Assembly (NCBI GenBank): GCA_018267355.1
Contig: JAFDYP010000483.1
Location: forward strand, 1-9,685
Direction of reading: 5' to 3'
Origin: Bacteroidota bacterium
Lineage (GTDB): Bacteria; Bacteroidota; Bacteroidia; Chitinophagales; LD1
Length of the DNA: 9,685 bases
Part shown: piece by piece, positions 1-7,455 of the stretch
Layout: every line of letters begins with the position of its first letter
Numbering within the stretch: position 1 is the first letter of the stretch
Position numbers and translations under genes: made by a program
The notes under the pieces: model-generated
Seen by the model: the letters and a program-made list of their open reading frames with translations, nothing else
What the model was told of the DNA's origin: nothing
Databases searched by the model: none

Positions 1-1398
1 ATAGTTGGGGGCGAGGTTCCATGCGCGCTGAGTGCCATCAGGATTCTTATAGTTTCTCAGGTCCTTGATGTCCAGCTGGCGTTGAAACCACTGTGTAAAG
101 TTTGAGAAGATACTATTATATCCTACCTGCGGCCTGCCTGTACCTTCATTATGTACGTATGTAGCATTGACATTTGCAAAGATCTTGTCTGTGAAGTTGT
201 AGCTGCCATTAAAGCTGATCGTGTTTCTCCTGAGATTGGAGTTTGGCACCGTGCCTTTCTGTGTCAGGTTTGAGAAGGAAGCCCTGAAGCTACCTTTATC
301 ATTGGCTCCATCCATTGCTACGTTCGTATTGGCCATATAGCCTGTCTCAAAAAAGTCCTTTACGTTGTTAGGATGTGCTATATATGGAGTAGCCTTGCCA
401 TAGGTAGGATCGGTAGGATTGTAGCTACCATATTGCCTCACCAGCCTGCCGTCTATCTTAGGACCCCAGCTGGCGTCATCTTCCAGGCGCACACGCTGCT
501 GTGTAGGATCAGTTTCATCCGGCACGAATGATGGGCCATAGCCGCCACCATATTCGTTTTGGTACTGTGGCAGTGCGTAGACCTGATTGAACATCATATT
601 TTCCGTAACGGTGACTCCTATCGGAGATTTTCCCTTTTCACCTGTCTGCTTGTGCCCCTTCTTGGTAGTGATCAGGATCACACCGTTTATACCACGGTTG
701 CCGTAGAGTGCGGTAGCCGGGCCACCTTTCAGTACGTTGATCGTCTCGATATCGTCGGCATTGAGGTCAGAGATGGCGTTGCCATAGTCGTATCCCTGCG
801 CGCCGCGGTCTACATCTGTGGTAGAGTAGTTCGAGTTGTCTACCACTATACCGTCTATGACAAATAGCGGTTGGTTATTGCCAGTGAGAGATTTGATACC
901 ACGTATAGTGATACGGGACGATCCACCGATATTACTATTGCCCGAGATCTGTATGCCGGCTACTTTGCCGGTCAGGTTATTGATCAGGTTAGCATCCTTG
1001 GAGGTATTGACATCATCGCCCTTTACCTCCTGAGTGGCGTATCCCAGTGCTTTCTTTTCCCTTTTCACACCCAGTGCCGTGACTACTACGTCATCCAGTT
1101 GTTTTTCATTTTCCTCCAGGGCTATGTCCATCACAGGGCCTGTGATAGCCACTGTCTTAGACTTCATGCCGGTGTAGGATACCACCAGATTGGTAGTATT
1201 GTCCGGTACCTGCAGGCTGTACTTGCCATCTATGTCGGTGGTGGTGCCGATGGCCGTTTTCTCAGCCAGTACCACTGCGCCGATCACCGGTTGTTTGTCT
1301 TTGGCAGACGTGACCGTGCCCGATATAGTCCGTTGACTATAAGCAAATTGCAAGGACGCGATCAGTATGACAAAGACGGAGAGTAGTTTTTGCTTCAT
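1..1398 (-). CDS. SusC/RagA-family TonB-linked outer-membrane receptor (N-terminal 466 codons; cut by window edge)
   Basis: Reading the minus strand from the ATG at 1398-1396 gives an open frame to base 1, so the C-terminal part, probably more than half of a typical 900-1100-residue protein, lies outside. Residues 1-22 are a signal peptide ending in YSQ. Residues about 24-105 look like a carboxypeptidase-regulatory-like beta domain (GTVTSAKDKQPVIGA, then TDIDGKYSL). Residues 101-120 carry the linker LDDVVVTALGVKREKKALGY. The plug domain follows, with the SusC hallmarks PLFVIDG (177-183) and ALYGNRGINGVILITTKKG (from 230). ASWGPKIDG further on is also typical. The family imports oligosaccharides, peptides or other polymers across the outer membrane, driven by TonB and usually with a SusD lipoprotein encoded just downstream, here off the left edge. 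There is no STN domain, so sigma/anti-sigma control through this protein is unlikely. The substrate cannot be inferred. Confidence 0.96.
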   Translation of the reverse strand, partial: MKQKLLSVFVILIASLQFAYSQRTISGTVTSAKDKQPVIGAVVLAEKTAIGTTTDIDGKYSLQVPDNTTNLVVSYTGMKSKTVAITGPVMDIALEENEKQLDDVVVTALGVKREKKALGYATQEVKGDDVNTSKDANLINNLTGKVAGIQISGNSNIGGSSRITIRGIKSLTGNNQPLFVIDGIVVDNSNYSTTDVDRGAQGYDYGNAISDLNADDIETINVLKGGPATALYGNRGINGVILITTKKGHKQTGEKGKSPIGVTVTENMMFNQVYALPQYQNEYGGGYGPSFVPDETDPTQQRVRLEDDASWGPKIDGRLVRQYGSYNPTDPTYGKATPYIAHPNNVKDFFETGYMANTNVAMDGANDKGSFRASFSNLTQKGTVPNSNLRRNTISFNGSYNFTDKIFANVNATYVHNEGTGRPQVGYNSIFSNFTQWFQRQLDIKDLRNYKNPDGTQRAWNLAPNY

Positions 1399-1444
1399 AC
1401 TTGTTTCGTTTAGATTAAGAAATGGTGAATAGGATCACTTCTCC

Positions 1445-1452
1445 CAAATATA
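1445..1452 (-). promoter_or_regulatory. Candidate -7 promoter element of the SusC-like gene
   Basis: On the minus strand these bases read TATATTTG, an exact match to the Bacteroidota -7 consensus TAnnTTTG. A possible -33 TTG lies at 1476-1478, with 23 nt between the two elements, slightly longer than usual. Transcription would begin near 1440, giving a leader of about 40 nt before the ATG at 1398. The leader has an A-rich stretch but no strong Shine-Dalgarno sequence, as is usual in this phylum. Confidence 0.5.
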
Positions 1453-1617
1453 ATGTGCCAAAAGGACATGTTATACAATTTTAACAGAAATCGACAGATC
1501 ATTGGTGCTTTTTACATATTGATGACACGCTTATTCAGAGCGTTATAGTCGCACATTGTTCTGTTTATAAGTCACCCGACCACTAGCCCGCATTAGTCTT
1601 TCATTTGTTTCTGCTAT

Positions 1618-3069
1618 ATGAGCAGTGTCATCATTTTATCCATAGTAGCCATATACTTCGCTGCGCTGCTGGTGATCGCCTGGATCACCTCCCGGGGTGC
1701 GGGCAATAGCCATTTTTTCATAGGCCAGCGCGATAGCCGGTGGTACCTCGTAGCCTATGGCATGATAGGTACCTCTCTCTCCGGGGTCACCTTTATGAGT
1801 GTACCCGGCAAGGTGCACACGGACCACTTCTTCTACTTCCAGCTCATAATGGGCAACTTCATAGGCTATATGATCGTAGCCTATGTGCTCCTGCCGCTCT
1901 ACTACAGGCTGCACCTGACCTCTATCTATAGCTACCTGGGGGAGCGCTTCGGCAGGGTGAGCCACCGCACGGGCACGTCCTTCTTCCTCCTGTCGCGCAC
2001 GCTGGGGGCCTCGGCCCGTATCTATCTGGTACTGAATGTGCTGCAGATCTTCATCCTGGATCAATGGGGTGTCCCTTTTATCGCTACTGCCGCGCTCATC
2101 CTGCTCATGATATTGCTCTACACCTTTCAGGGTGGGGTCAAAACCATCGTGTGGACCGATACGCTGCAGACCACCTTTATGCTGCTGGCGCTGGTCATGA
2201 CCATCTGGTATATCTGCGATGGGCTGGGCCTCTCGCTAGGCGGGCTGATAGGCCACCTGTCTGAGAGGGGTGATACGCAGATCATCAATGGCGACTGGCG
2301 GTCTCCGTCGCTCTTTGCGAAGCAAGTCCTCTCCGGAATCTTTATCTCCGTAGCCATGATGGGCCTCGATCAGGAGATGATGCAAAAGAACATCTCCGTG
2401 AAAACGCTCCACGATGCGCAAAAGAACATGGTCGTATTCAGTGTGATATTGCTAGTGGTGAACCTCCTTTTCCTCACCCTGGGTGGAGCGCTGTACCTGT
2501 ACCTTGATACGCACCTTGTGACCGCTATGCCGGCGGGCGATGCCGTCTTTCCTACTGTAGCGCTCAGGATGCTGCCGCCTGCGGCGGGGCTGTTATTCAT
2601 ACTCGGCCTGATCTCCGCGCTCTTCCCTAGTGCAGATGGGGCTATCACTGCACTTACATCCTCCTTTTGCATAGATATACTGGATCTGAATGGCCGGCCA
2701 CTGCCTGAGGAGCAAAAGACCCGCACGCGCAAGACGGTACACCTCTCGGTAGCAGTGGTCTTTCTGCTCTGCATACTGGCATTCAAGTGGATAGATACCA
2801 AGTCTGTGATAGATATGATACTCAAGATAGCGGGCTACACCTATGGGCCGCTGGTGGCCTTATTTGGGCTTGGGGTATATTCGCGCAGGAGGCTGTCAGA
2901 AAGGTGGGTGCCGCTGGTGTGCATCATAGCTCCTGTACTTACATTTTTCGTAGATAAGTACTCTAAAGAATTATTTGGCGGATATCAGATGGGATTTGAA
3001 TCCGCATTCGTCAATGTGGTGATCACACTGGCGGGTTTATTATTGATCAGTAAAAAAGAAAGTAAATGA
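1618..3069 (+). CDS. Sodium:solute symporter (SSS) family permease
   Basis: The product has 483 residues and about 13 hydrophobic segments (for example 4-24, 75-97, 155-170, 182-200, 270-296, 322-345, 374-390, 402-420, 429-446, 463-478), the size and topology of the SSS family (LeuT fold). Family signatures are GTSLSGVTFMSVPG at 51-64 in the second helix, FQGGVKTIVWTDTLQTTFML at 170-189, and GLDQEMMQKN at 249-258. Family members couple inward sodium flow to uptake of sugars, amino acids, vitamins, nucleosides or carboxylates; the sequence does not say which. The helix at 330-350 (ISALFPSADGAITALTSSF) corresponds to the sodium-site helix of vSGLT and PutP but lacks a clear match to their paired serines. 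The stop overlaps the start of the LOG-like gene by 4 nt, so the two are almost certainly co-translated. No clear promoter was found in the 219-nt gap upstream. Confidence 0.95.
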   Translation: MSSVIILSIVAIYFAALLVIAWITSRGAGNSHFFIGQRDSRWYLVAYGMIGTSLSGVTFMSVPGKVHTDHFFYFQLIMGNFIGYMIVAYVLLPLYYRLHLTSIYSYLGERFGRVSHRTGTSFFLLSRTLGASARIYLVLNVLQIFILDQWGVPFIATAALILLMILLYTFQGGVKTIVWTDTLQTTFMLLALVMTIWYICDGLGLSLGGLIGHLSERGDTQIINGDWRSPSLFAKQVLSGIFISVAMMGLDQEMMQKNISVKTLHDAQKNMVVFSVILLVVNLLFLTLGGALYLYLDTHLVTAMPAGDAVFPTVALRMLPPAAGLLFILGLISALFPSADGAITALTSSFCIDILDLNGRPLPEEQKTRTRKTVHLSVAVVFLLCILAFKWIDTKSVIDMILKIAGYTYGPLVALFGLGVYSRRRLSERWVPLVCIIAPVLTFFVDKYSKELFGGYQMGFESAFVNVVITLAGLLLISKKESK

Positions 3070-3740
3070 AAGACAAGAAGTGGACGGCCCATCATGGCGA
3101 TGCGGCCTGGAGAATGTTTAAGATCATGGCCGAGTTTGCAGATGGCTTTGACCGCATGGAGCGCTTTGGCCCGTGCATCTCTATATTCGGCTCTGCACGT
3201 ACGCAGGAGTCAAATCCGTACTATGACCTGACGGTCAAAACTGCCGAGAAGCTGGGCAAGGAGGGCTATGGCATCATCACAGGCGGTGGTCCGGGCATCA
3301 TGGAGGCGGGCAACCGTGGCGCCTACAACATGAAAGCGAAATCTGTAGGCCTGCACATCGTACTGCCCAAAGAAGAAGCCGCCAACAAATACGTGGACCA
3401 GAACAAGATCTTTATGTTCCGCTACTTCTTTGCGCGCAAGGTGATGTTCATCAAGTATGCGCAGGCATTTGTCTACATGCCGGGAGGCTTTGGCACGATG
3501 GATGAACTCTTTGAGGTGATGACGCTCGTACAGACGCGCAAGATAGCCCGCGTGCCTATCATCCTGATGGGCAAAAAATACTGGAGCGGCCTGCTGGACT
3601 GGATCAAGACCACGATGCTCACCGAGCGCAATATCAATCCGGAGGACCTCGACCTCTTCCACGTCACTGACGATCCTGACGAGGTGGTGAAGATCATCCG
3701 CGCGCACTACAAGAAGGCAGACCTGAAGCCTAATTTCTAA
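3066..3740 (+). CDS. LOG family (TIGR00730) nucleotide 5'-monophosphate phosphoribohydrolase-like protein
   Basis: This 224-residue cytosolic Rossmann-fold protein has the full LOG signature: GSAR at 42-45, ITGGGPGIMEAGNRGA at 71-86, FFARK at 121-125 supplying the conserved Arg-Lys pair, and PGGFGTMDE at 139-147, the family motif PGGxGTxxE that forms the active site. These proteins were long annotated as lysine decarboxylases. Characterised members instead hydrolyse the N-glycosidic bond of AMP-like or cytokinin nucleoside monophosphates, releasing a base and ribose 5-phosphate. Length is normal for a short LOG protein with a modest N-terminal extension of about 35 residues. The start is set by the ATGA overlap with the permease stop. 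The physiological substrate is not known; nucleotide salvage or nucleotide homeostasis is most likely. No terminator follows; the stop interlocks with that of the convergent gene. Confidence 0.95.
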   Translation: MKDKKWTAHHGDAAWRMFKIMAEFADGFDRMERFGPCISIFGSARTQESNPYYDLTVKTAEKLGKEGYGIITGGGPGIMEAGNRGAYNMKAKSVGLHIVLPKEEAANKYVDQNKIFMFRYFFARKVMFIKYAQAFVYMPGGFGTMDELFEVMTLVQTRKIARVPIILMGKKYWSGLLDWIKTTMLTERNINPEDLDLFHVTDDPDEVVKIIRAHYKKADLKPNF

Positions 3741-4060
3741 TTGGTCGTTTTGCGGACAAGCGTGTACTCTACTGTCTGTGACGGTACCAGATCGGCTGTC
3801 CACATCGGCCCGCCTGCCAGGTCATAGCCACTCCTGATCAGAAACTCCAGGCAGCGGAAGGTGATCTCGTGCCGCGACATTTTCATTTTGAGATGCAGCA
3901 GCTTCCAGAGGTCGGTTTGCTCTCCGTTGTTGTAGTCCACGGTGGCATACTCATGCACCCTGTCTATATTCAGTATGGCGATGGTATGATGGGCTGTGTC
4001 CTGCGCATGAAGCAAAGAAAAGCTGAGGTACAGTACGATCGTACAGATGATATTTTTCAT
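3737..4060 (-). CDS. Small secreted protein of unknown function
   Basis: I do not recognise this 107-residue protein. It begins with a clear signal peptide (MKNIICTIVLYLSFSLLHAQ, residues 1-20, cleavage probably after AQ), so the mature protein of about 87 residues should be exported. The mature part has no cysteine other than C70, no repeat and no motif I can name. It contains a basic, probably helical stretch around residues 52-65 (LWKLLHLKMKMSRHE) and ends in a beta-prone segment (TVEYTLVRKT). The signal peptide, a plausible promoter upstream and the good fit into the space between neighbours argue for a real gene rather than a chance frame. Its stop codon TAG (3739-3737) overlaps the TAA of the convergent LOG-like gene. 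It is transcribed divergently from the M23 peptidase gene. Confidence 0.75.
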   Translation of the reverse strand: MKNIICTIVLYLSFSLLHAQDTAHHTIAILNIDRVHEYATVDYNNGEQTDLWKLLHLKMKMSRHEITFRCLEFLIRSGYDLAGGPMWTADLVPSQTVEYTLVRKTTN

Positions 4061-4085
4061 AGTGAAGGTTTGATTTGATCGGAAA

Positions 4086-4118
4086 CAAAGTTCATGAAGT
4101 GTATGTCATGCCGTACAA
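4086..4118 (-). promoter_or_regulatory. Candidate promoter for the small secreted protein
   Basis: On the minus strand bases 4093-4086 read GAACTTTG, seven of eight positions of TAnnTTTG. A TTG at 4118-4116 lies 22 nt further upstream, a plausible -33 element. The inferred leader before the ATG at 4060 is about 20 nt. The call is a sequence match only. Confidence 0.35.
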
Positions 4119-4170
4119 TTAATTCGGCCAGCGGTGTACAAATCCCTGCTATTCGCCGTTATAGTGTTAC

Positions 4171-4178
4171 TACTTTTG
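4171..4178 (+). promoter_or_regulatory. Candidate -7 promoter element of the M23 peptidase gene
   Basis: Bases 4171-4178 read TACTTTTG, an exact TAnnTTTG match. No good TTG is visible at the -33 position. Initiation would fall near 4185, leaving a very short leader of about 17 nt before the ATG at 4202. The element lies inside the longer open frame that begins at 4094, which argues that the longer frame is not the translated form. Confidence 0.45.
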
Positions 4179-4201
4179 GCGCTAGTCGCAGAGGTCCTTC
4201 C

Positions 4202-5923
4202 ATGAACTATATCCAGTATCTTTTTTTTGCGCTTTTCAGCTCAGGTGCTTTCGCGCAGGGGGACACGATACCCGCCTATCCACGTGAGGGTTTCCGCACA
4301 CCGCTGGACAATCCCATTCTGCTGGCGGGGAGTTTTGGCGAGCCTCGTGCCGGGCACTTTCACACGGGTATGGACCTGCAGACGCTGGAGCGCGAGGGCC
4401 TCCCTGTCTACGCGCTGGGAGATGGCTATGTATCGCGCATAGGTGTATCGCCCTACGGTTATGGCAACGCCCTTTACATCACTTATCCCAATGGTTTCAC
4501 CTCGGTCTATGGGCACCTGCAGGGCTTTTGCGACAAAGTAACCGCGGTAGTGCGGAAGGAGCAATATGCAAAAGAGAAGTTTGCCGTGGATATCATGCTA
4601 AAGCCCTATGAGCTAAATGTAAAGAAAGGTGAGGTCGTAGCGTACAGTGGCAATACAGGTGCCAGCGGCGGCCCGCATGTACATTTTGAGATCAGAGACC
4701 AGTCTGAGCGCCCTATCAATCCCTTGCTCTTTGGGTACAAAATGAGCGATCATGTCAAACCTGTCATAGGCGCACTGAAGCTATATCCTATGGGCGATAA
4801 AAAGTATACTGCGGAGGCCTGGCGTACTGCGCTGGTACTCAGTGATGGCAGCTATACTCCCAAAGCGGGCCTCATCAAGGTCAATGAGAAAATGGTAGCA
4901 CTGTCCGTCAATACTTATGATAAGATGGAAGGCACCACACATACGCTCGGCATCTACGATATACGTACGGATGATGGCGACTCCATCATCCACGAGTATA
5001 GGGTAGACCGCATCTCCTTTGACTATACGCGCTATGTCATCGCACAGGTAGACTACCCTGTTTTTCTGAAAGAAGGCAGCCGGTCGTTTCACCGGTGCTA
5101 TCAGGAGGTCAATAACACAATGCCATCCTCCTACTATCACGTGTACAATCATGGCATCATAGACCTGTCTGATGGGGCCATACATCAGATCAAAATAGAG
5201 GTACGCGACTATAATGGCAATCTCTCTACTCTCCGCGCGCAGCTACAGTATGACGCTGCTGCTACAGTCTTCAAGCCCAAGCCACTCACCTATAACAAGG
5301 TGCTTTCGCCAATCAAAGAAAACATTATACAGGGCGATGGTTTCAGCGCTACTATACCGGGCCGGATCCTGCTGGATTCTATGTTTATCACTTACTCGGT
5401 TTCGCCGCCTGCCGGCCCTGCTATGCAGTCAAACATTTATAAGCTGGGGGACTCTCACGATCAGCTACTGGGTTATTTCAATATCAGCATCCGGCCAAAT
5501 GACATACCTGATGCACTGAAGCCTAAAGCCGTCATCATCTGGCGTACGGCCGGCGGCGGTACAGCCTCCAAAGGCGGCAAATGGGATGGCCCCATGCTGA
5601 CTACCCGCACCCGGGAGCTGGGCAGCTACTATGTCATGCTGGATACTACTCCTCCGCGTATCACCCCGGTCAATATAGCCCCCGGCAAGAACATGCATGC
5701 GGCCAAGGCTATCTATATGCGTATAGGAGATGCTCTATCCGGCCTCGATCACTATAAGGCATATATAGATGACAAATGGCAACTCATGGAGCTGGATGGC
5801 AAGAGTGCAACGCTCAAAATGTCCCTGCCGCATGATCTCAGCCCCGGCGAACATGTTTTCCGTCTGACTGTTTCAGACGAGCGGGGCAATAGATCAGAAT
5901 ACACCGCTAAATTTCTTTATTGA
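4202..5923 (+). CDS. M23 (LytM-type) metallopeptidase with long C-terminal region
   Basis: The product is a probable secreted zinc peptidoglycan endopeptidase of 573 residues. The start at 4202 is preferred over an in-frame ATG at 4094 because it begins a signal peptide directly (MNYIQYLFFALFSSGAFAQ, residues 1-19) and because a -7 promoter match lies between the two starts. The M23 domain spans about 38-175 and is complete: H54 and D58 (HTGMD) and H161 (HVH) match the zinc ligands, and H105 (YGHL) and H159 match the catalytic histidines, so activity is expected. The gap from H105 to H159 is longer than in LytM, suggesting an inserted segment at about 110-140. Residues 176-573 form a beta-rich region with no motif I can name; DTTPPRITPVNIAPG near 511-525 looks like the start of an Ig-like domain. 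The likely role is wall turnover or division. The peroxiredoxin gene follows closely. Confidence 0.93.
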   Translation: MNYIQYLFFALFSSGAFAQGDTIPAYPREGFRTPLDNPILLAGSFGEPRAGHFHTGMDLQTLEREGLPVYALGDGYVSRIGVSPYGYGNALYITYPNGFTSVYGHLQGFCDKVTAVVRKEQYAKEKFAVDIMLKPYELNVKKGEVVAYSGNTGASGGPHVHFEIRDQSERPINPLLFGYKMSDHVKPVIGALKLYPMGDKKYTAEAWRTALVLSDGSYTPKAGLIKVNEKMVALSVNTYDKMEGTTHTLGIYDIRTDDGDSIIHEYRVDRISFDYTRYVIAQVDYPVFLKEGSRSFHRCYQEVNNTMPSSYYHVYNHGIIDLSDGAIHQIKIEVRDYNGNLSTLRAQLQYDAAATVFKPKPLTYNKVLSPIKENIIQGDGFSATIPGRILLDSMFITYSVSPPAGPAMQSNIYKLGDSHDQLLGYFNISIRPNDIPDALKPKAVIIWRTAGGGTASKGGKWDGPMLTTRTRELGSYYVMLDTTPPRITPVNIAPGKNMHAAKAIYMRIGDALSGLDHYKAYIDDKWQLMELDGKSATLKMSLPHDLSPGEHVFRLTVSDERGNRSEYTAKFLY

Positions 5924-5947
5924 CAATACTCATAATAGATATTGCTT

Positions 5948-6406
5948 ATGACCTCTCTCGTATCCGGCCAGAAGGCCCCCGCTATCAATGCCATAGATCA
6001 GAATAGCGAAAAGATCACACTCGCCCAGTTTAAAGGCAAAAAAGTGGTACTTTATTTTTACCCTGCTGATGATACGCCTACCTGCACTAAGGAAGCATGC
6101 AATTTCCGCGACAACTTTGCCCTGCTGCGCAGGAAGGGCTATGTGGTGATAGGCGTAAGCATGGACCCGCCTAAGAAGCACCAGAAGTTTATAACGAAAT
6201 ACGACCTGCCATTCCCGCTCATAGCAGATGAGGACCGCAAGGTAATAGACACCTATGACGTCTGGCACCTCAAGAAGTTCATGGGCAGGGAGTTTATGGG
6301 TATCGTGCGCACTACATTTGTCATAGATGAAAAGGGTATAATAGAGCGAGTGATAGAAAAAGTGGATAGTGCCAATGCTACAGCTCAAATATTAACGTCT
6401 GAGTAA
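5948..6406 (+). CDS. bcp: Thioredoxin-dependent peroxiredoxin, Bcp/PrxQ type
   Basis: This 152-residue cytosolic enzyme reduces hydrogen peroxide and organic hydroperoxides using thioredoxin. The motif YPADDTPTCTKEAC (38-51) contains the PxxxTxxC peroxiredoxin signature with peroxidatic cysteine C46 and, five residues on, resolving cysteine C51. That C-x4-C spacing defines the Bcp/PrxQ class that forms an intramolecular disulphide. R121 in GIVRTTFVID matches the conserved active-site arginine. Length is that of a standard Bcp. The ATG at 5948 was chosen; a TTG six bases earlier (5942) would add only Met-Leu. The gene starts 24 nt after the peptidase stop with no terminator between, so co-transcription is likely. 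Confidence 0.96.
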   Translation: MTSLVSGQKAPAINAIDQNSEKITLAQFKGKKVVLYFYPADDTPTCTKEACNFRDNFALLRRKGYVVIGVSMDPPKKHQKFITKYDLPFPLIADEDRKVIDTYDVWHLKKFMGREFMGIVRTTFVIDEKGIIERVIEKVDSANATAQILTSE

Positions 6407-6444
6407 TAGCAATTCATTATTTTTAGAGGATAATCCGGTTTTTA

Positions 6445-7347
6445 ATGAAAAGAAACGTTACGATCGTTGTATCTGTGCTTGTTGTTTTGGGCGCAGTCCT
6501 TCTGACCAGCTCCCGTCTGGTATCCAATAGCGTCCAGCCTCCGCAGCCACCGGGCCAGGGGCTGGCCGGTGATCCGGGTCAGACCACCTGCAGTCACTGC
6601 CATGCCGGCAATACCCGTGCAGATGCTACTAAGTTTACACTCAAGCTGGCCGGAGACTCTGCCGGGCTGGTAGGTAGTATGAATGTCGTATCTGGCGCCA
6701 CACAGTACATACCGGACTCGACTCAGTGGATAGCCCTGGAGCTGAACGGCACTAATGGCAGTACGCCGAGGTTCGGATTTCAGATCACAGCTCTCGACTC
6801 TGCCAATAACCTGGCAGGCACCTTTACGCTGACCAATACCGCCAATACCTCTCTGGAGTCGAGCAGCCAAACCGGGAGGAAATATGTAGGCCACAAAGCA
6901 GCTAATGCCACTACCAAAGCCTGGTCATTTAAATGGAAGGCGCCGCACTCGGGTGCTGTCACATTCTACTACACATGCAATATGGCCAACGGCGACGGTG
7001 TGGAGTACCTGCCGGGAGACTCTGTCTACTCAGGCACCGCTACGATCACTGCCGGTCCGGAGGTAAATGTAGGCATAGCAGAGCTGTCAGAGATATCTGC
7101 TATCACCGCCTATCCACTACCATTCACTCACGGGCTGAATCTCAAGATGAATGTGAAAGAGGAGGCGGATATCACTATATCCCTGGTATCCTTATCCGGC
7201 GGTCTCGTCAAGCCACTCTTTGACGAACACGTATCTGTGGGGGCGATGAATAAAGCATTTGATCTAGGCGGCGTGTCTGCTGGTATATACATGATAAAGG
7301 TCACCTCGGCAAGCGGAGAAAGAACCCTACAAGTCGTTAAACTTTAA
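6445..7347 (+). CDS. Choice-of-anchor V domain protein with CXXCH haem motif and T9SS type A sorting domain
   Basis: This 300-residue protein is probably exported to the cell surface. Residues 1-29 are a signal peptide or N-terminal anchor. TTCSHCHAG (47-55) holds a canonical c-type haem motif, C49-x-x-C52-H53. A reelin-like choice-of-anchor V domain follows, recognised from KYVGH (146-150), WSFKWKAPHSGAVTFYY (160-176) and NMANGDGVEYLPGDSVYSG (179-197); this family commonly pairs a TCxxCHxG motif with such a fold. Residues about 218-300 resemble a T9SS type A C-terminal sorting domain: YPLPF at 223-227 in place of the usual YPNPF, then a beta-sandwich ending GVSAGIYMIKVTS and LQVVKL. Such tails are removed on secretion and the cargo is often fixed to surface lipopolysaccharide. 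The function of the family is not established; haem attachment is predicted, not shown. It is the first gene of the envelope block that ends at 9555. Confidence 0.9.
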   Translation: MKRNVTIVVSVLVVLGAVLLTSSRLVSNSVQPPQPPGQGLAGDPGQTTCSHCHAGNTRADATKFTLKLAGDSAGLVGSMNVVSGATQYIPDSTQWIALELNGTNGSTPRFGFQITALDSANNLAGTFTLTNTANTSLESSSQTGRKYVGHKAANATTKAWSFKWKAPHSGAVTFYYTCNMANGDGVEYLPGDSVYSGTATITAGPEVNVGIAELSEISAITAYPLPFTHGLNLKMNVKEEADITISLVSLSGGLVKPLFDEHVSVGAMNKAFDLGGVSAGIYMIKVTSASGERTLQVVKL

Positions 7348-7383
7348 CGTTTTCAATTGTCTAATTTTCATAGTATTGTTGAT

Positions 7384-7421
7384 GGGTTTACCGAAAAAGC
7401 AGGGCTTTGGCGGCTAAACCC
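7384..7421 (+). promoter_or_regulatory. Nested RNA hairpin between the surface haem protein and lipoprotein genes
   Basis: GGGTTTA (7384-7390) pairs perfectly with TAAACCC (7415-7421). Inside it CCG (7391-7393) pairs with CGG (7411-7413), with C7414 bulged. AAAGC (7396-7400) then pairs with GCTTT (7404-7408) around an AGG loop, across a 2x2 internal loop. That makes 15 base pairs in 38 nt. No T-run follows, so it is not a classical intrinsic terminator. It starts 37 nt after the upstream stop and ends 34 nt before the next ATG. A weak -7 match TAGTATTG (7371-7378, seven of eight) would start transcription near 7385, which would put the hairpin at the 5' end of the lipoprotein mRNA. It could be a processing site, an mRNA-end stabiliser or a leader regulator; it matches no riboswitch class I recognise. 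Confidence 0.5.
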
Positions 7422-7455
7422 CCGATACATTACTGTCTAAACACAATCTGTTGTA

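Noticed and set aside
871..1386. 171-codon plus-strand open frame
   Set aside because: It lies antisense to the SusC-like gene, whose minus-strand translation shows all family motifs; the plus frame has no recognisable features.
1527..1543. Inverted repeat ACGCT-TATTCAG-AGCGT upstream of the permease gene
   Set aside because: Five-base arms around a seven-base loop are common by chance, and nothing else marks it as an operator.
1399..1617. Clear promoter for the SSS permease on the plus strand
   Set aside because: The best -7 match, TTCATTTG close to the start codon, deviates at the conserved A and has no suitably spaced TTG, so it was not called.
3210..3803. 197-codon minus-strand open frame
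   Set aside because: It is antisense to the LOG-like gene, and its His/Arg-rich translation has no domain or signal.
5930..6388. 152-codon minus-strand open frame
   Set aside because: It mirrors the peroxiredoxin gene, which has an intact catalytic motif on the plus strand.
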